Source: an uncultured bacterium
GTDB taxonomy: Bacteria; Planctomycetota; UBA1135; UBA2386
DNA: 11,167 nt
Direction: 5' to 3'
Assembly (NCBI GenBank): GCA_938003515.1
Contig: CALKYL010000414.1
Coordinates: forward strand, 1-11,167
How positions within the stretch are numbered: position 1 is the stretch's first letter; each line of letters opens with the position of its first letter. The notes under the pieces are model-generated. The model did not search any database and was not told where the DNA came from. It saw only the letters and a program-made list of their open reading frames with translations. Positions 1-7,339 of this stretch are shown in pieces. The position numbers were made by a program, and so were the translations under genes.

Positions 1-1
1 C

Positions 2-1612
2 CGCCGGCTGCGCGGCGACCTCGAGACGATCGCCGGCCGCGCGCTCGCGAAGGAGCGCGGCCGGCGCTACGCGTCGGCGGCGGAGCTGGCCGCCGACGTG
101 CGCCGCTGGCTCCGGCACGAGCCGATCGTCGCCCGGCCGGCGAGCGCCTTCTACGTGCTGCGTCGCTTCGCGCGGCGGCACGCGGTCGTCGTCGCCGCGG
201 CGGCCGTCGTCGTGGTCGCGCTCGCCGTGGCGACCGTCGTCTCGCTGCGCCACGCGGCGCAGGCGGCGTTCGAACGCGACCAGGCGCTCGGCGCGCGCGA
301 GTTCCTGCAGGAGGTGCTCGTGCAGGCCTCTCCCGACCAGAGCGGCGGCGAGCCGCCGACGATCCGCCGGGCGATCGACCTCGCGCTCGCGCGCGTCGAC
401 CGACTCGCCGAACGACCCGGCGTCGAGGCGTCGGTGCGACACACGCTCGGTCGCATCCTCGCGGAGTCCGGCGCGCACGACGAGGCGCGGGCGCAGTACG
501 AGCGCGCAGTGGCGCTGTATCGCGGCCCGGTCCGGGACGACATGCAGCTCGCCCACCTGCTCGGTCATCTGAGCCGCCTGCTGGTCACGACCGGCGACCT
601 CGACGACGCCGAGCGAACCGCCCGCGAGGCCACGCGGCTCGGCGAGCACCTCGGCGAGGAGCACGTCGTCGTGCTCGGCGGCGCCTGGTCGCACCTCGGC
701 GTGGCGCAATACGCCAGGGGCCGGCCGGCCGAGGCGGAGGCGAGCCTTCGCCGCGCGCTCGCGACGTTCGGACGCGGCGCCGGCGAGATCGCGGCGGTCA
801 ACGTGCCGATCACCGAGGGCACGCTCGCGACGGTGCTCGACGCGATGGGCCGGCACGACGAGGCCGAGCGGCTGTTCCGCTCGGCCCTCGCGGCGATGCG
901 CGCGAACGACCAGCGCACGCCGGCGCTGGCGACGACGCTCGGCAACTTCGCGACGCTGCTGGCGCGTGCCGGAGCGGCCGACGAGGCTGCCGCGCTGCTC
1001 GAGGAGGCCGTCGCGGTGTGTCGCGACGCGTTCGACGACGACCACCACCGCACGATCTTCTTCCGGAAGGAGCTCGCGCTGCAGCGCGCGCGAATCACCA
1101 CCGGCGAGGAACGGGACGCCGCGATCGCCGCGGCTCGCGAAGCGCTGGCCGACCAGCGCCGGGTGCTCGGCGACGGCCTTCGCGTCGTGCAGACGATGTC
1201 CGAGCTCGCGGGCGTCTTGACATACGAGGACGAGCTCGGGGAGCACGAGCAGCTCCTGCGCGAGGCCCTGGAGATCGCCGTCGAGGATCCGGGGCGCGAG
1301 CACCTGCTGACGAACGAACTCCGCTTGGAACTCGGCCGCCTGCTCGTCGGCACCCAGCGCACCCAGGAAGGCGTCGACCTGCTGCTCGAAGGGGTGCCGC
1401 TCGGCCGCAGGGAGCACGCGTTCCGCTCCGGCGCCTTGATCCGGGGCGCCGAGGCGCTCGGCTTCGGCCTGCGCGTGCTCGGCCGGCCCGGCGACGCGCG
1501 GCGCGAAGTCACGGCGACCATCGACGTGCTCGCGCCGACGCTCGGCGAGCGCAGCGAGCAGCTCGCGCCGCTGCGCACGATCCTCGCGGCGATGGACGCG
1601 GCTGGCCGCTGA
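2..1612 (+). CDS. Ser/Thr protein kinase with TPR tail, C-terminal part (5' end outside window)
   Basis: This is the end of a membrane-anchored eukaryotic-type Ser/Thr kinase; 536 residues are visible. The frame is open from base 2, and the first ~45 residues match the end of the kinase C-lobe: LRGDLETIAGRALAKE, then RRYASAAELAADVRRWL and HEPIVARP. This is the usual 'ALxKDxxRRYxSAxxLAxDxxRxLxxxPVxARP' ending of such kinases in Planctomycetota and Acidobacteria. Next come basic residues (RRFARRH) and one strongly hydrophobic helix (visible residues ~61-82), then a TPR-type helical region (~145-470) with repeated A-x-x-x-Y/L-x-x-A-L patterns such as HDEARAQYERAVALY and HDEAERLFRSALAAM. The kinase lobe would be cytoplasmic and the TPR part on the other side of the membrane, probably binding partners. 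The GTG at 98 is an internal valine codon, not the start. The gene ends in TGA, 17 bp from the convergent ELWxxDGT gene. Catalytic residues are outside the window, so kinase activity cannot be judged. Confidence 0.88.
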   Translation, partial: RRLRGDLETIAGRALAKERGRRYASAAELAADVRRWLRHEPIVARPASAFYVLRRFARRHAVVVAAAAVVVVALAVATVVSLRHAAQAAFERDQALGAREFLQEVLVQASPDQSGGEPPTIRRAIDLALARVDRLAERPGVEASVRHTLGRILAESGAHDEARAQYERAVALYRGPVRDDMQLAHLLGHLSRLLVTTGDLDDAERTAREATRLGEHLGEEHVVVLGGAWSHLGVAQYARGRPAEAEASLRRALATFGRGAGEIAAVNVPITEGTLATVLDAMGRHDEAERLFRSALAAMRANDQRTPALATTLGNFATLLARAGAADEAAALLEEAVAVCRDAFDDDHHRTIFFRKELALQRARITTGEERDAAIAAAREALADQRRVLGDGLRVVQTMSELAGVLTYEDELGEHEQLLREALEIAVEDPGREHLLTNELRLELGRLLVGTQRTQEGVDLLLEGVPLGRREHAFRSGALIRGAEALGFGLRVLGRPGDARREVTATIDVLAPTLGERSEQLAPLRTILAAMDAAGR

Positions 1613-1629
1613 GCCGTTGCAAACGCGCG

Positions 1630-4600
1630 TCAGCGCCCGAGCCGCAGCAGCACGCCGTTGCTCGCCTGCGCCGGGTCGGAGGCGTTCGCGGGCAGGAACA
1701 GCACCCACGCGGCCATCGTCACGTTGGCGAGGTTCGCGGTCGCGGGCAGCTGGGTCGTGAACGTCCAAGGCCCGCCGGCCACGCTCACGAACACGTGCGC
1801 GATGATCGCGCCGATCGGGTCGACCTGCACGCCGCAGCCGAACAGCGGCAGGCGCGGACCGATCGGCGGATCGCCGATCGCGATCAGCCCGAACGTGCCC
1901 TGTGGCGCGGTGCCCGACAGCTCGAGGTCCTCGCCGAGCGTCGGCGGGGCGGCGGCGAGCGAGGGCTGGTCCGGACCGCACGGCGTGCCGGACGTCGCGG
2001 TAGCCGGCAGCGTCGTGTGCACGAGATACGCCTCGATGCCGCGCACGCCGTCGTCGGCCGAGACCCAGACCTGCCCGCCGGCGACCGAGATGTCGCGGAT
2101 CATCGGGCCGTTCGGCCCGAGCCGGAACTCCGGCGTCTGGCGGGTGCCGCTCTCGGTGCCGTCGCTGACCCAGAGCTCCCCGCCGCCGCCCTCGAAGAAG
2201 ACGACGTCGCCGTGGGGCACGAGCTCGCGCGGCCCCGGGTGCGACGGCGCGAGGCCGATGTCCAGCCGCGTCAGTGCGGCGCCGTCGTAGGCGAAGAGCG
2301 ACGTCTGGCTGCCCTGGTTCGCGACGAGGAAGAGCCGATCGCCGGCGACGGTCAGGATGCGCGGGTTCGAGCCGGGACCGCCCGGATCGATGTCCGCGAC
2401 GAAGGTCGCGTTGCCGGGCGTGCCGTCGCTCTTCCACAGCTCCGCGCCCGACAGGCCGTCCTGCATCTGGAAGTAGACCTCGCCGCGGTAGCTCGCGAGG
2501 TTGGTCGCGAGCCCGAGCAGGCTGCCCGGCTGCAGCGTGACCACCGACTCGGCCGTCATGCCGTCGGTGCGCCACAGGCCGGTCTCGCCCGGCGCGTGCG
2601 CGCCGAAGTACAGGTACTCGGTCTGGGTGCCGGGGCCGAACGGGATCGCGGTCGCGCTCGTCTGCAGGTAGGCGCCCTTCGAGGAGCCGGGGAAGATGTC
2701 GCGCACGAGATAGGGCGCCCCGCCGATCGTCGCCCAGAGCTCCTCGCCGTGCGTGCCGTCGTTGGCGCTGAACACCAGGACGCTCCCGACCTGGGCGAAG
2801 TAGCGAGGGTGCGCGTGCGCCGACGCCGGGTTCAGGTCCCCGAGCATGAACGTGCCCTGCGTCGTGCCGTCGGTCACCCACAGTTCTCGACCGTGCAGGC
2901 CGTCGTCGGCGCGGAAGCACAGCCGCGGCCCCGCCGGCAGCACCGGCAGCACCACCGGTCCGAACACGTCGATCGGGTTCGAGCCGAGCGGACCGGGTCG
3001 GATGTCCTTCACGAGTTCGAGGATCTCGGTCGCCGTGTCGAACGAATACAGCTCCTTACCGGTCACACCGACCTCGTCGGCGACCAGCACGAGCCTGGTG
3101 TCGGACAGCTCGACGATATGGTCGATCAGCGAGCCCGTCAGGCCGGGGTTCAGGTCCGCCACCTGCTCGGTGCCCGCCGCCGTACCGTCGCTGCGCCAGA
3201 GCTCGCCGCCGGTGACGCCGTTGGTCGCCTGGAAATAGGTGCGCCCGTTCGAGTAGGTGAAGCCGCTGCCACCAGCGCCCGACGCGGCCGTGCCGGTCGT
3301 CGCGCCGTTGAGCTCGACCAGCGTGACGACACCGGTGCCCGCGTCGTACAGGAAGGCCTCGTCCTCGTGCGTGTCGTCGCTGCCGCGGAACAGGAGCTTG
3401 CCGATCGCGTCGATCCACGAGAGTTCGCGCGGGTCGACGCCGCCCTGGCCGGCGCGCGCCGTCGTGCGCAAGAGCCAGCTGCCGCCCTGATCCGTCGACT
3501 CGTAGAGCTGCCGGTCGCCGGTCGGTGCGGTCGCCGCCGTGAACCACGATCCGCCGCCGGCGACGACCCTGCTCGGATCGCCCCCGCCGGGACCCGGCTG
3601 GAACTCGTACTTCACCGGCGCGCCGGTTCCGGTCTTGGTGAACAGCTCGAAGCCCGAGCCATCGTCCGCGGTCCAGGCGAGCGTCGCGCCGAGGTTCGAG
3701 AAGTCGTGTGGATCCGAGCTCCCGGCTCCCTGCGCCAGGTCGGCGATCCGGGAAACGGCGCCGTTCGCATCGATCATCCACGGCTCGCGCCCGCTCGCGC
3801 CGTCGTCCGCCGAGAAGCACAGCGAGTCCTGCCACTCGGTCAGGTGGCGCGGGTCGCAGCCGCCGTTCGGGTGGATGTCCGTCGCGGCCACGACCGACGT
3901 GCCGTCGTAGCGCGCGACCTCCGTGCCGACGGTGGCGAGCGTCGCCCCCATGTAGAGCACGTCGCCGGCGACGGTCAGGCCGTACGGATCCGACCCGACG
4001 ATGCCCGGAACCAGGTCGAGCAGGTCCGTTCCCGGAACGGTGAAGTCGCTGATCGCGAGTTCCCGGCCGTGGGTGCCGTCGTCGACGGACATGCAGATGT
4101 AGCCGTCGTAGTAGGCGATCAGCCCGTCGTCGTCGCCCTGCACGTGCCGCCGCCAGAAGCCCTCGAACGTGCCGATCGCGACGTCGCCCCACTGCGCGAT
4201 CGTCTGCACCGTCTGGCCGTCGGTCGTGATCAGGCTGGCGCGCTCGGTGTAGGAGCCGGTCTTCTCGACGCAGACGCCGGTGACGAAGTCGTGTGGCGAC
4301 GGCGCGTAGAACAGGTCGACGAACGAGAGGCCGAGCGGGCCGTCGCCCGTGCCGACGAGCTCCACGCCGCCGGCCTGCGTCCAACGACGTAGCTCGCGGC
4401 CTTCGTCCGGGTCGTCGCCGACGAACACCGCCGCGCCGTTCGGCATCACGGTGACTTCCTGCGGGTCCCCGCCGCCTGGGCCCGCCCATGTGTCGTAGCG
4501 CTGCACGAGCGGCGCGCCGGTGCCGATGTCGACGAAGGTCAGCTCGCGGCCGAAGTCGTCGTCGACCGAGGACCCAAGGAAACCCGGGAGCGACGCCGTC

Positions 4601-4653
4601 AGCACCACCGGTGATCGGAGGCACGAGCCACCATCGAGCGACACGGTCGGCAC
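1630..4653 (-). CDS. ELWxxDGT-repeat secreted protein, body separated from its signal peptide by a stop codon
   Basis: A 1007-residue open frame starts at GTG 4653. It is made of degenerate repeats of the ELWxxDGT type, found in large secreted bacterial proteins thought to form beta-propellers. Clear copies are ELWRSDGT (~484-491), ELWVTDGT (~590-597), ELWKSDGT (~739-746) and ELWVSDGT (~826-833), with many weaker ones such as DDGTHGRELA and DDGASGREPW. Between them recur blocks like VADLNPG, VKDIRPGPLGSNP and VADIDPGGPGSNP. From ~890 a distinct C-terminal module begins at a Cys-Gly-Pro and ends ASNGVLLRLGR, a type of ending I associate with planctomycete secreted proteins. The same frame continues upstream through a TAG at 4668-4666 to an ATG at 4755 that encodes a good signal peptide, so the intact gene was probably 1630-4755. 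If translation restarts at 4653 (AGGA at 4667-4664, 10 nt upstream), the product would lack an export signal. It could be a young pseudogene, or the TAG could be a sequencing error. Its function is unknown beyond a likely surface or extracellular role. Confidence 0.8.
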   Translation of the reverse strand: MPTVSLDGGSCLRSPVVLTASLPGFLGSSVDDDFGRELTFVDIGTGAPLVQRYDTWAGPGGGDPQEVTVMPNGAAVFVGDDPDEGRELRRWTQAGGVELVGTGDGPLGLSFVDLFYAPSPHDFVTGVCVEKTGSYTERASLITTDGQTVQTIAQWGDVAIGTFEGFWRRHVQGDDDGLIAYYDGYICMSVDDGTHGRELAISDFTVPGTDLLDLVPGIVGSDPYGLTVAGDVLYMGATLATVGTEVARYDGTSVVAATDIHPNGGCDPRHLTEWQDSLCFSADDGASGREPWMIDANGAVSRIADLAQGAGSSDPHDFSNLGATLAWTADDGSGFELFTKTGTGAPVKYEFQPGPGGGDPSRVVAGGGSWFTAATAPTGDRQLYESTDQGGSWLLRTTARAGQGGVDPRELSWIDAIGKLLFRGSDDTHEDEAFLYDAGTGVVTLVELNGATTGTAASGAGGSGFTYSNGRTYFQATNGVTGGELWRSDGTAAGTEQVADLNPGLTGSLIDHIVELSDTRLVLVADEVGVTGKELYSFDTATEILELVKDIRPGPLGSNPIDVFGPVVLPVLPAGPRLCFRADDGLHGRELWVTDGTTQGTFMLGDLNPASAHAHPRYFAQVGSVLVFSANDGTHGEELWATIGGAPYLVRDIFPGSSKGAYLQTSATAIPFGPGTQTEYLYFGAHAPGETGLWRTDGMTAESVVTLQPGSLLGLATNLASYRGEVYFQMQDGLSGAELWKSDGTPGNATFVADIDPGGPGSNPRILTVAGDRLFLVANQGSQTSLFAYDGAALTRLDIGLAPSHPGPRELVPHGDVVFFEGGGGELWVSDGTESGTRQTPEFRLGPNGPMIRDISVAGGQVWVSADDGVRGIEAYLVHTTLPATATSGTPCGPDQPSLAAAPPTLGEDLELSGTAPQGTFGLIAIGDPPIGPRLPLFGCGVQVDPIGAIIAHVFVSVAGGPWTFTTQLPATANLANVTMAAWVLFLPANASDPAQASNGVLLRLGR

Positions 4654-4665
4654 CGTGTTGATGTC

Positions 4666-4755
4666 CTACAGCAGCACGGCGACGGGGAGTTGCGCGGCGA
4701 GCCCGCAGGGCATCGCCAGGGCGACGAAGGTCCGACACGTCAGGAACGGGTTCAT
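4666..4755 (-). pseudogene. Orphaned start and signal peptide of the ELWxxDGT gene, ending in an in-frame TAG
   Basis: ATG at 4755 opens a 29-codon frame, MNPFLTCRTFVALAMPCGLAA followed by QLPVAVLL, that ends at TAG (4668-4666). It has the shape of a Sec signal peptide: a short N-region with an arginine, a hydrophobic core (FVALAMPCGLAA) and a plausible cleavage region around LAAQ. The codons after the stop read DINTVP in the same frame. 'L-(K/R)-DINxxP' right after the signal peptide is what I expect in ELWxxDGT proteins, so TAG most likely replaced an AAG-type lysine codon by one base change. There is no frameshift: 4755, 4668 and 4653 are all in the same phase. Confidence 0.75.
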
Positions 4756-4898
4756 GGCCACCCCTTGCCCCGATGGCCCGCCCGTCTTTCCGTCGGCGGC
4801 GCCTTTTGTCGGGGCGAGTCGGTGAAAGACGCGCCAGCACGCGGCCCAAGGGCCTGCGCCGACTGCCTCCTCCCCCCACGCATGCCCTCGGATCGACC
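4756..4898. promoter_or_regulatory. Divergent intergenic region between the two repeat-protein genes
   Basis: These 143 bp lie between two divergent start codons, so promoters for both genes would be expected here. I see no convincing sigma-70-type -35/-10 pair on either strand. A short perfect inverted repeat, GGCCC-AA-GGGCC, sits at 4843-4854 and could be an operator half-site pair or a chance GC palindrome. The region's edges carry an 11-bp inverted repeat that includes the two start codons (4747-4757 and 4897-4907). Confidence 0.35.
4761..4766 (-). promoter_or_regulatory. Shine-Dalgarno-like site for the ATG at 4755
   Basis: On the minus strand AAGGGG lies 5 nt before the ATG at 4755. 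This supports 4755, not the GTG at 4653, as the original start of the ELWxxDGT gene. Confidence 0.45.
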
Positions 4899-7286
4899 AT
4901 GAACCCGACGCTCACAGCCCTGTCACACGCGTGCATAACGGAGCAGCTCGTCCACGCGCAGTCGCTACGGCCGCCGATCGTGTTCGAGCAGAACACGGGC
5001 CGTCACCCGGAAGAGGTCGCGTTCGTCGGCCGGCTCGGCGGCGACGCGCTGTTCCTCGCCGAACGCCGCTTCGTGCTCGTGCGCGGTGGCGAGGCCGTGT
5101 GCGCCGAGCTCGTCGACGCCGGGGCCGGCGCCGCCGTCCGCGGCGAAGACCGTCGCTCCGGCGTCGTTCGCCACATCCTCGGCAACGACCCGTCGAAGTG
5201 GCACGAGGCGCCTGTGTTCGGGGCCGTGCGCTACGTCGAGCCGTGGCCCGGCGTCGACGTGCGCTTCCACACCGACCGCGGCGAGCTCGAGTACGACTTC
5301 GTCGTGCGGCCGGGCGCCGACCCGGACGCGATCGCGCTGCGCTTCCCGGACGCCGCGCCGTCGGTCGACGCCGACGGCGACCTCGTGCTGGCGACGGGCG
5401 GCGAACCGGTGCGGCACCGGGCGCCGGTCGCGTGGCAGGACGACGAAGGCACGAAGCAACCGGTGGCCGCGGCGTTCGTCGTCGACGGCGACGTCGTGCG
5501 ACTCCGCGTCGGCGCCTACGACCGCACGCGGCCGCTGACGATCGATCCGGTGATCGTGTTCACGACCTGGCTCGGCGGCAACGGCTCCGAGCACGCGAGC
5601 CGCGTCGACCTGATGGGCACCGACCCGGTCGTCGTCGGCGTCACCGGTTCGAACAACTTCCCGCTGTCGAACCCGACGATGCCGAACCAGGGTGGCGACG
5701 ACGTCTTCGTCACGCGATTCACGGCCGACGGCTCGTCGATGGTGTTCTCGACCTACCTCGGCGGCAGCGGCATCGAGGGCACGCCGTCCGTGTCGATCAA
5801 CGGCGGCAGCGCGATCTGCGTCGCGGGCGGCACGACGTCGCTCGACTACCCGACCCTGGGCGGCGCGTTCCAGACGGCCAATCCCGGCGGCGTCGCCGCG
5901 TTCCTGACCGTGCTCGACGACCAGGGCGCAATGGTCTATTCGACCTACTACGGCGGCTCGTTCACGACGCGCGCACGCGCGGTCGCGACGAACGGCAGCA
6001 CGCTCGTCGTGATCGGCGGCGAGACCGGTGCGAGCAACCTGCCGGGCACGCAGAACGGCTTCCAGCCCGTTCCGGCCGGCGGGGTCGACGGCTTCGCGGC
6101 CTCGTTCATCGGCGCGGTGCCAGGCGGCCTGCAGTTCGCCGGCGCGACGTACTACGGCGGCTCGAACACCGACTCGATCCACGCGCTCGACGCCGGCCCG
6201 GCCGGCATCGTCGCGTCGGGCATGACGCGATCAGACGACCTGCCGTCGGCGACCGGCTTCCAGTCCGGTCCCGGCGGCGGCCGCGACGGCTTCGTCGTCA
6301 CGTTCGGCGCCAACATGAGCGCGGTCGGCTTCGCGACCTACCTCGGCGGCAGCGGCGACGAGAACTGGGCGATCACGGACGGCTCGACCGACGTCGCGTG
6401 GGGACCGAAAGACCTGATCCACCTGACCGGCGACACGATGTCGCTCGACTTCCCGGTCAGCCCGGGAGCCTACCAGCCGACGCTCAACGGCATGCGCAAC
6501 GCGTACGTGACCGTGCTGGACCCGCTGCAGCCGGGGCCGGGTGCCCTGGTCTTCAGCACCTATCTCGGCGGCAGCAACGCGGACGGCGGCCGAGCCATCG
6601 ACGTCGACGCCGACGGCAACACGCACGTGACGGGCTTCTACCGCTCCAACGACCACCCGCAGCTGTTCGCCTTCGGGTCCGCCACGTCGAGCCTCTCCGG
6701 CGCGATGATCGCCGCGTTCGACACGTCCGGCGCGCTCGCGTTCTCGACCGCGTACGGCGTCCTCGCCAGGGGCTCGGACATCGTCTGCGGTCCGGACGGA
6801 TACGTCGTCGTCACCGGCGACGGTTCGTCGATCCCGGTCACGCCGGGCGCGTTCCAACCCACGTCCCAGGGCACCGACGTCTGGGTCGCCGGCCTGCGCA
6901 TCCCGTTCGCGACGATCGAACCGTACGGCCAGGGCACGAGCGGCACGTTCGGCGAACCCAGCTTCCGCATCAACGGCAGGCCGGTGCTCGGCACGGTCGT
7001 GCCGCTGTCGCTGTCGAACCCGGCCGGCGTGCCGAGCCTCGGCGTGCTGGCGCTCGGCACCGCGCCGGTCGCGGTGCCGGCGTTCGGCGGCTCGATCCTC
7101 GTGATCCCGTCGGGGCCGCTCGTGACCCTGTTCTTGCCCGTCGGAGAAACCGTCGTGCCGATCCAGGTGCCGGCCGACCCGACGATGTGCGGCGTCGCGT
7201 TCTACCTGCAGGCCGGCGTGCTCGACCCGGGCGCGATCGGCAACATCGCGCTGACGCGGGGCCTCGCGATGAAGCTCGGCCTCTGA
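4899..7286 (+). CDS. SBBP-type seven-bladed beta-propeller protein
   Basis: A 795-residue protein from ATG 4899. Residues ~25-215 match the domain that usually precedes SBBP repeats: FEQNTGR, ILGNDPSKWHEAP, then PGVDVRFH and LEYDFVVRPGADP, ending YDRTRPLTIDPV. Seven blades follow, marked by FTTWLGG (~221), FSTYLGG (~283), YSTYYGG (~347), GATYYGG (~415), FATYLGG (~478), FSTYLGG (~552) and FSTAYG (~615), spaced 62-74 residues apart. This number suits a closed propeller. A separate module (~676-795) ends ALTRGLAMKLGL and resembles the C-terminal module of the divergent ELWxxDGT protein. SBBP proteins are generally secreted, with unknown ligands. The open frame extends upstream to 4773, but that stretch is arginine-rich and unlike a signal. 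ATG 4899 is preferred because its context mirrors the neighbour's start and it leads into a signal-like segment ending LVHAQS. That segment is weak: His, Glu and Gln interrupt its core. The gene ends in TGA, 53 bp before the VWA gene's ATG, so the two may be co-transcribed. Confidence 0.85.
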   Translation: MNPTLTALSHACITEQLVHAQSLRPPIVFEQNTGRHPEEVAFVGRLGGDALFLAERRFVLVRGGEAVCAELVDAGAGAAVRGEDRRSGVVRHILGNDPSKWHEAPVFGAVRYVEPWPGVDVRFHTDRGELEYDFVVRPGADPDAIALRFPDAAPSVDADGDLVLATGGEPVRHRAPVAWQDDEGTKQPVAAAFVVDGDVVRLRVGAYDRTRPLTIDPVIVFTTWLGGNGSEHASRVDLMGTDPVVVGVTGSNNFPLSNPTMPNQGGDDVFVTRFTADGSSMVFSTYLGGSGIEGTPSVSINGGSAICVAGGTTSLDYPTLGGAFQTANPGGVAAFLTVLDDQGAMVYSTYYGGSFTTRARAVATNGSTLVVIGGETGASNLPGTQNGFQPVPAGGVDGFAASFIGAVPGGLQFAGATYYGGSNTDSIHALDAGPAGIVASGMTRSDDLPSATGFQSGPGGGRDGFVVTFGANMSAVGFATYLGGSGDENWAITDGSTDVAWGPKDLIHLTGDTMSLDFPVSPGAYQPTLNGMRNAYVTVLDPLQPGPGALVFSTYLGGSNADGGRAIDVDADGNTHVTGFYRSNDHPQLFAFGSATSSLSGAMIAAFDTSGALAFSTAYGVLARGSDIVCGPDGYVVVTGDGSSIPVTPGAFQPTSQGTDVWVAGLRIPFATIEPYGQGTSGTFGEPSFRINGRPVLGTVVPLSLSNPAGVPSLGVLALGTAPVAVPAFGGSILVIPSGPLVTLFLPVGETVVPIQVPADPTMCGVAFYLQAGVLDPGAIGNIALTRGLAMKLGL

Positions 7287-7339
7287 CTCGCGGACACGGA
7301 CGGTGAACCGCGGCCCGCCCCGACGCGTTGCGCAGGGTC

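Noticed and set aside
1018..4392. A very long open frame on the plus strand (over 1100 codons) antisense to the ELWxxDGT gene
   Set aside because: Its translation is Arg/Ala/Gly-rich without domains, and it starts inside the kinase gene; the minus strand gives clear ELWxxDGT repeats. It is a by-product of high GC content.
4666..4668. TAG read as a recoded amino acid
   Set aside because: There is only one such codon, with no recoding element recognised, and the VWA gene here ends in TAG; a point mutation or sequencing error is simpler.
4773..4898. Start of the SBBP protein at ATG 4773
   Set aside because: It would add 42 mostly basic and proline-rich residues unlike a signal peptide or the family's N-terminus.
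4931..7306. Long alternative frame on the plus strand over the SBBP gene
   Set aside because: Extremely arginine-rich and without recognisable motifs, whereas the chosen frame shows a full SBBP propeller.
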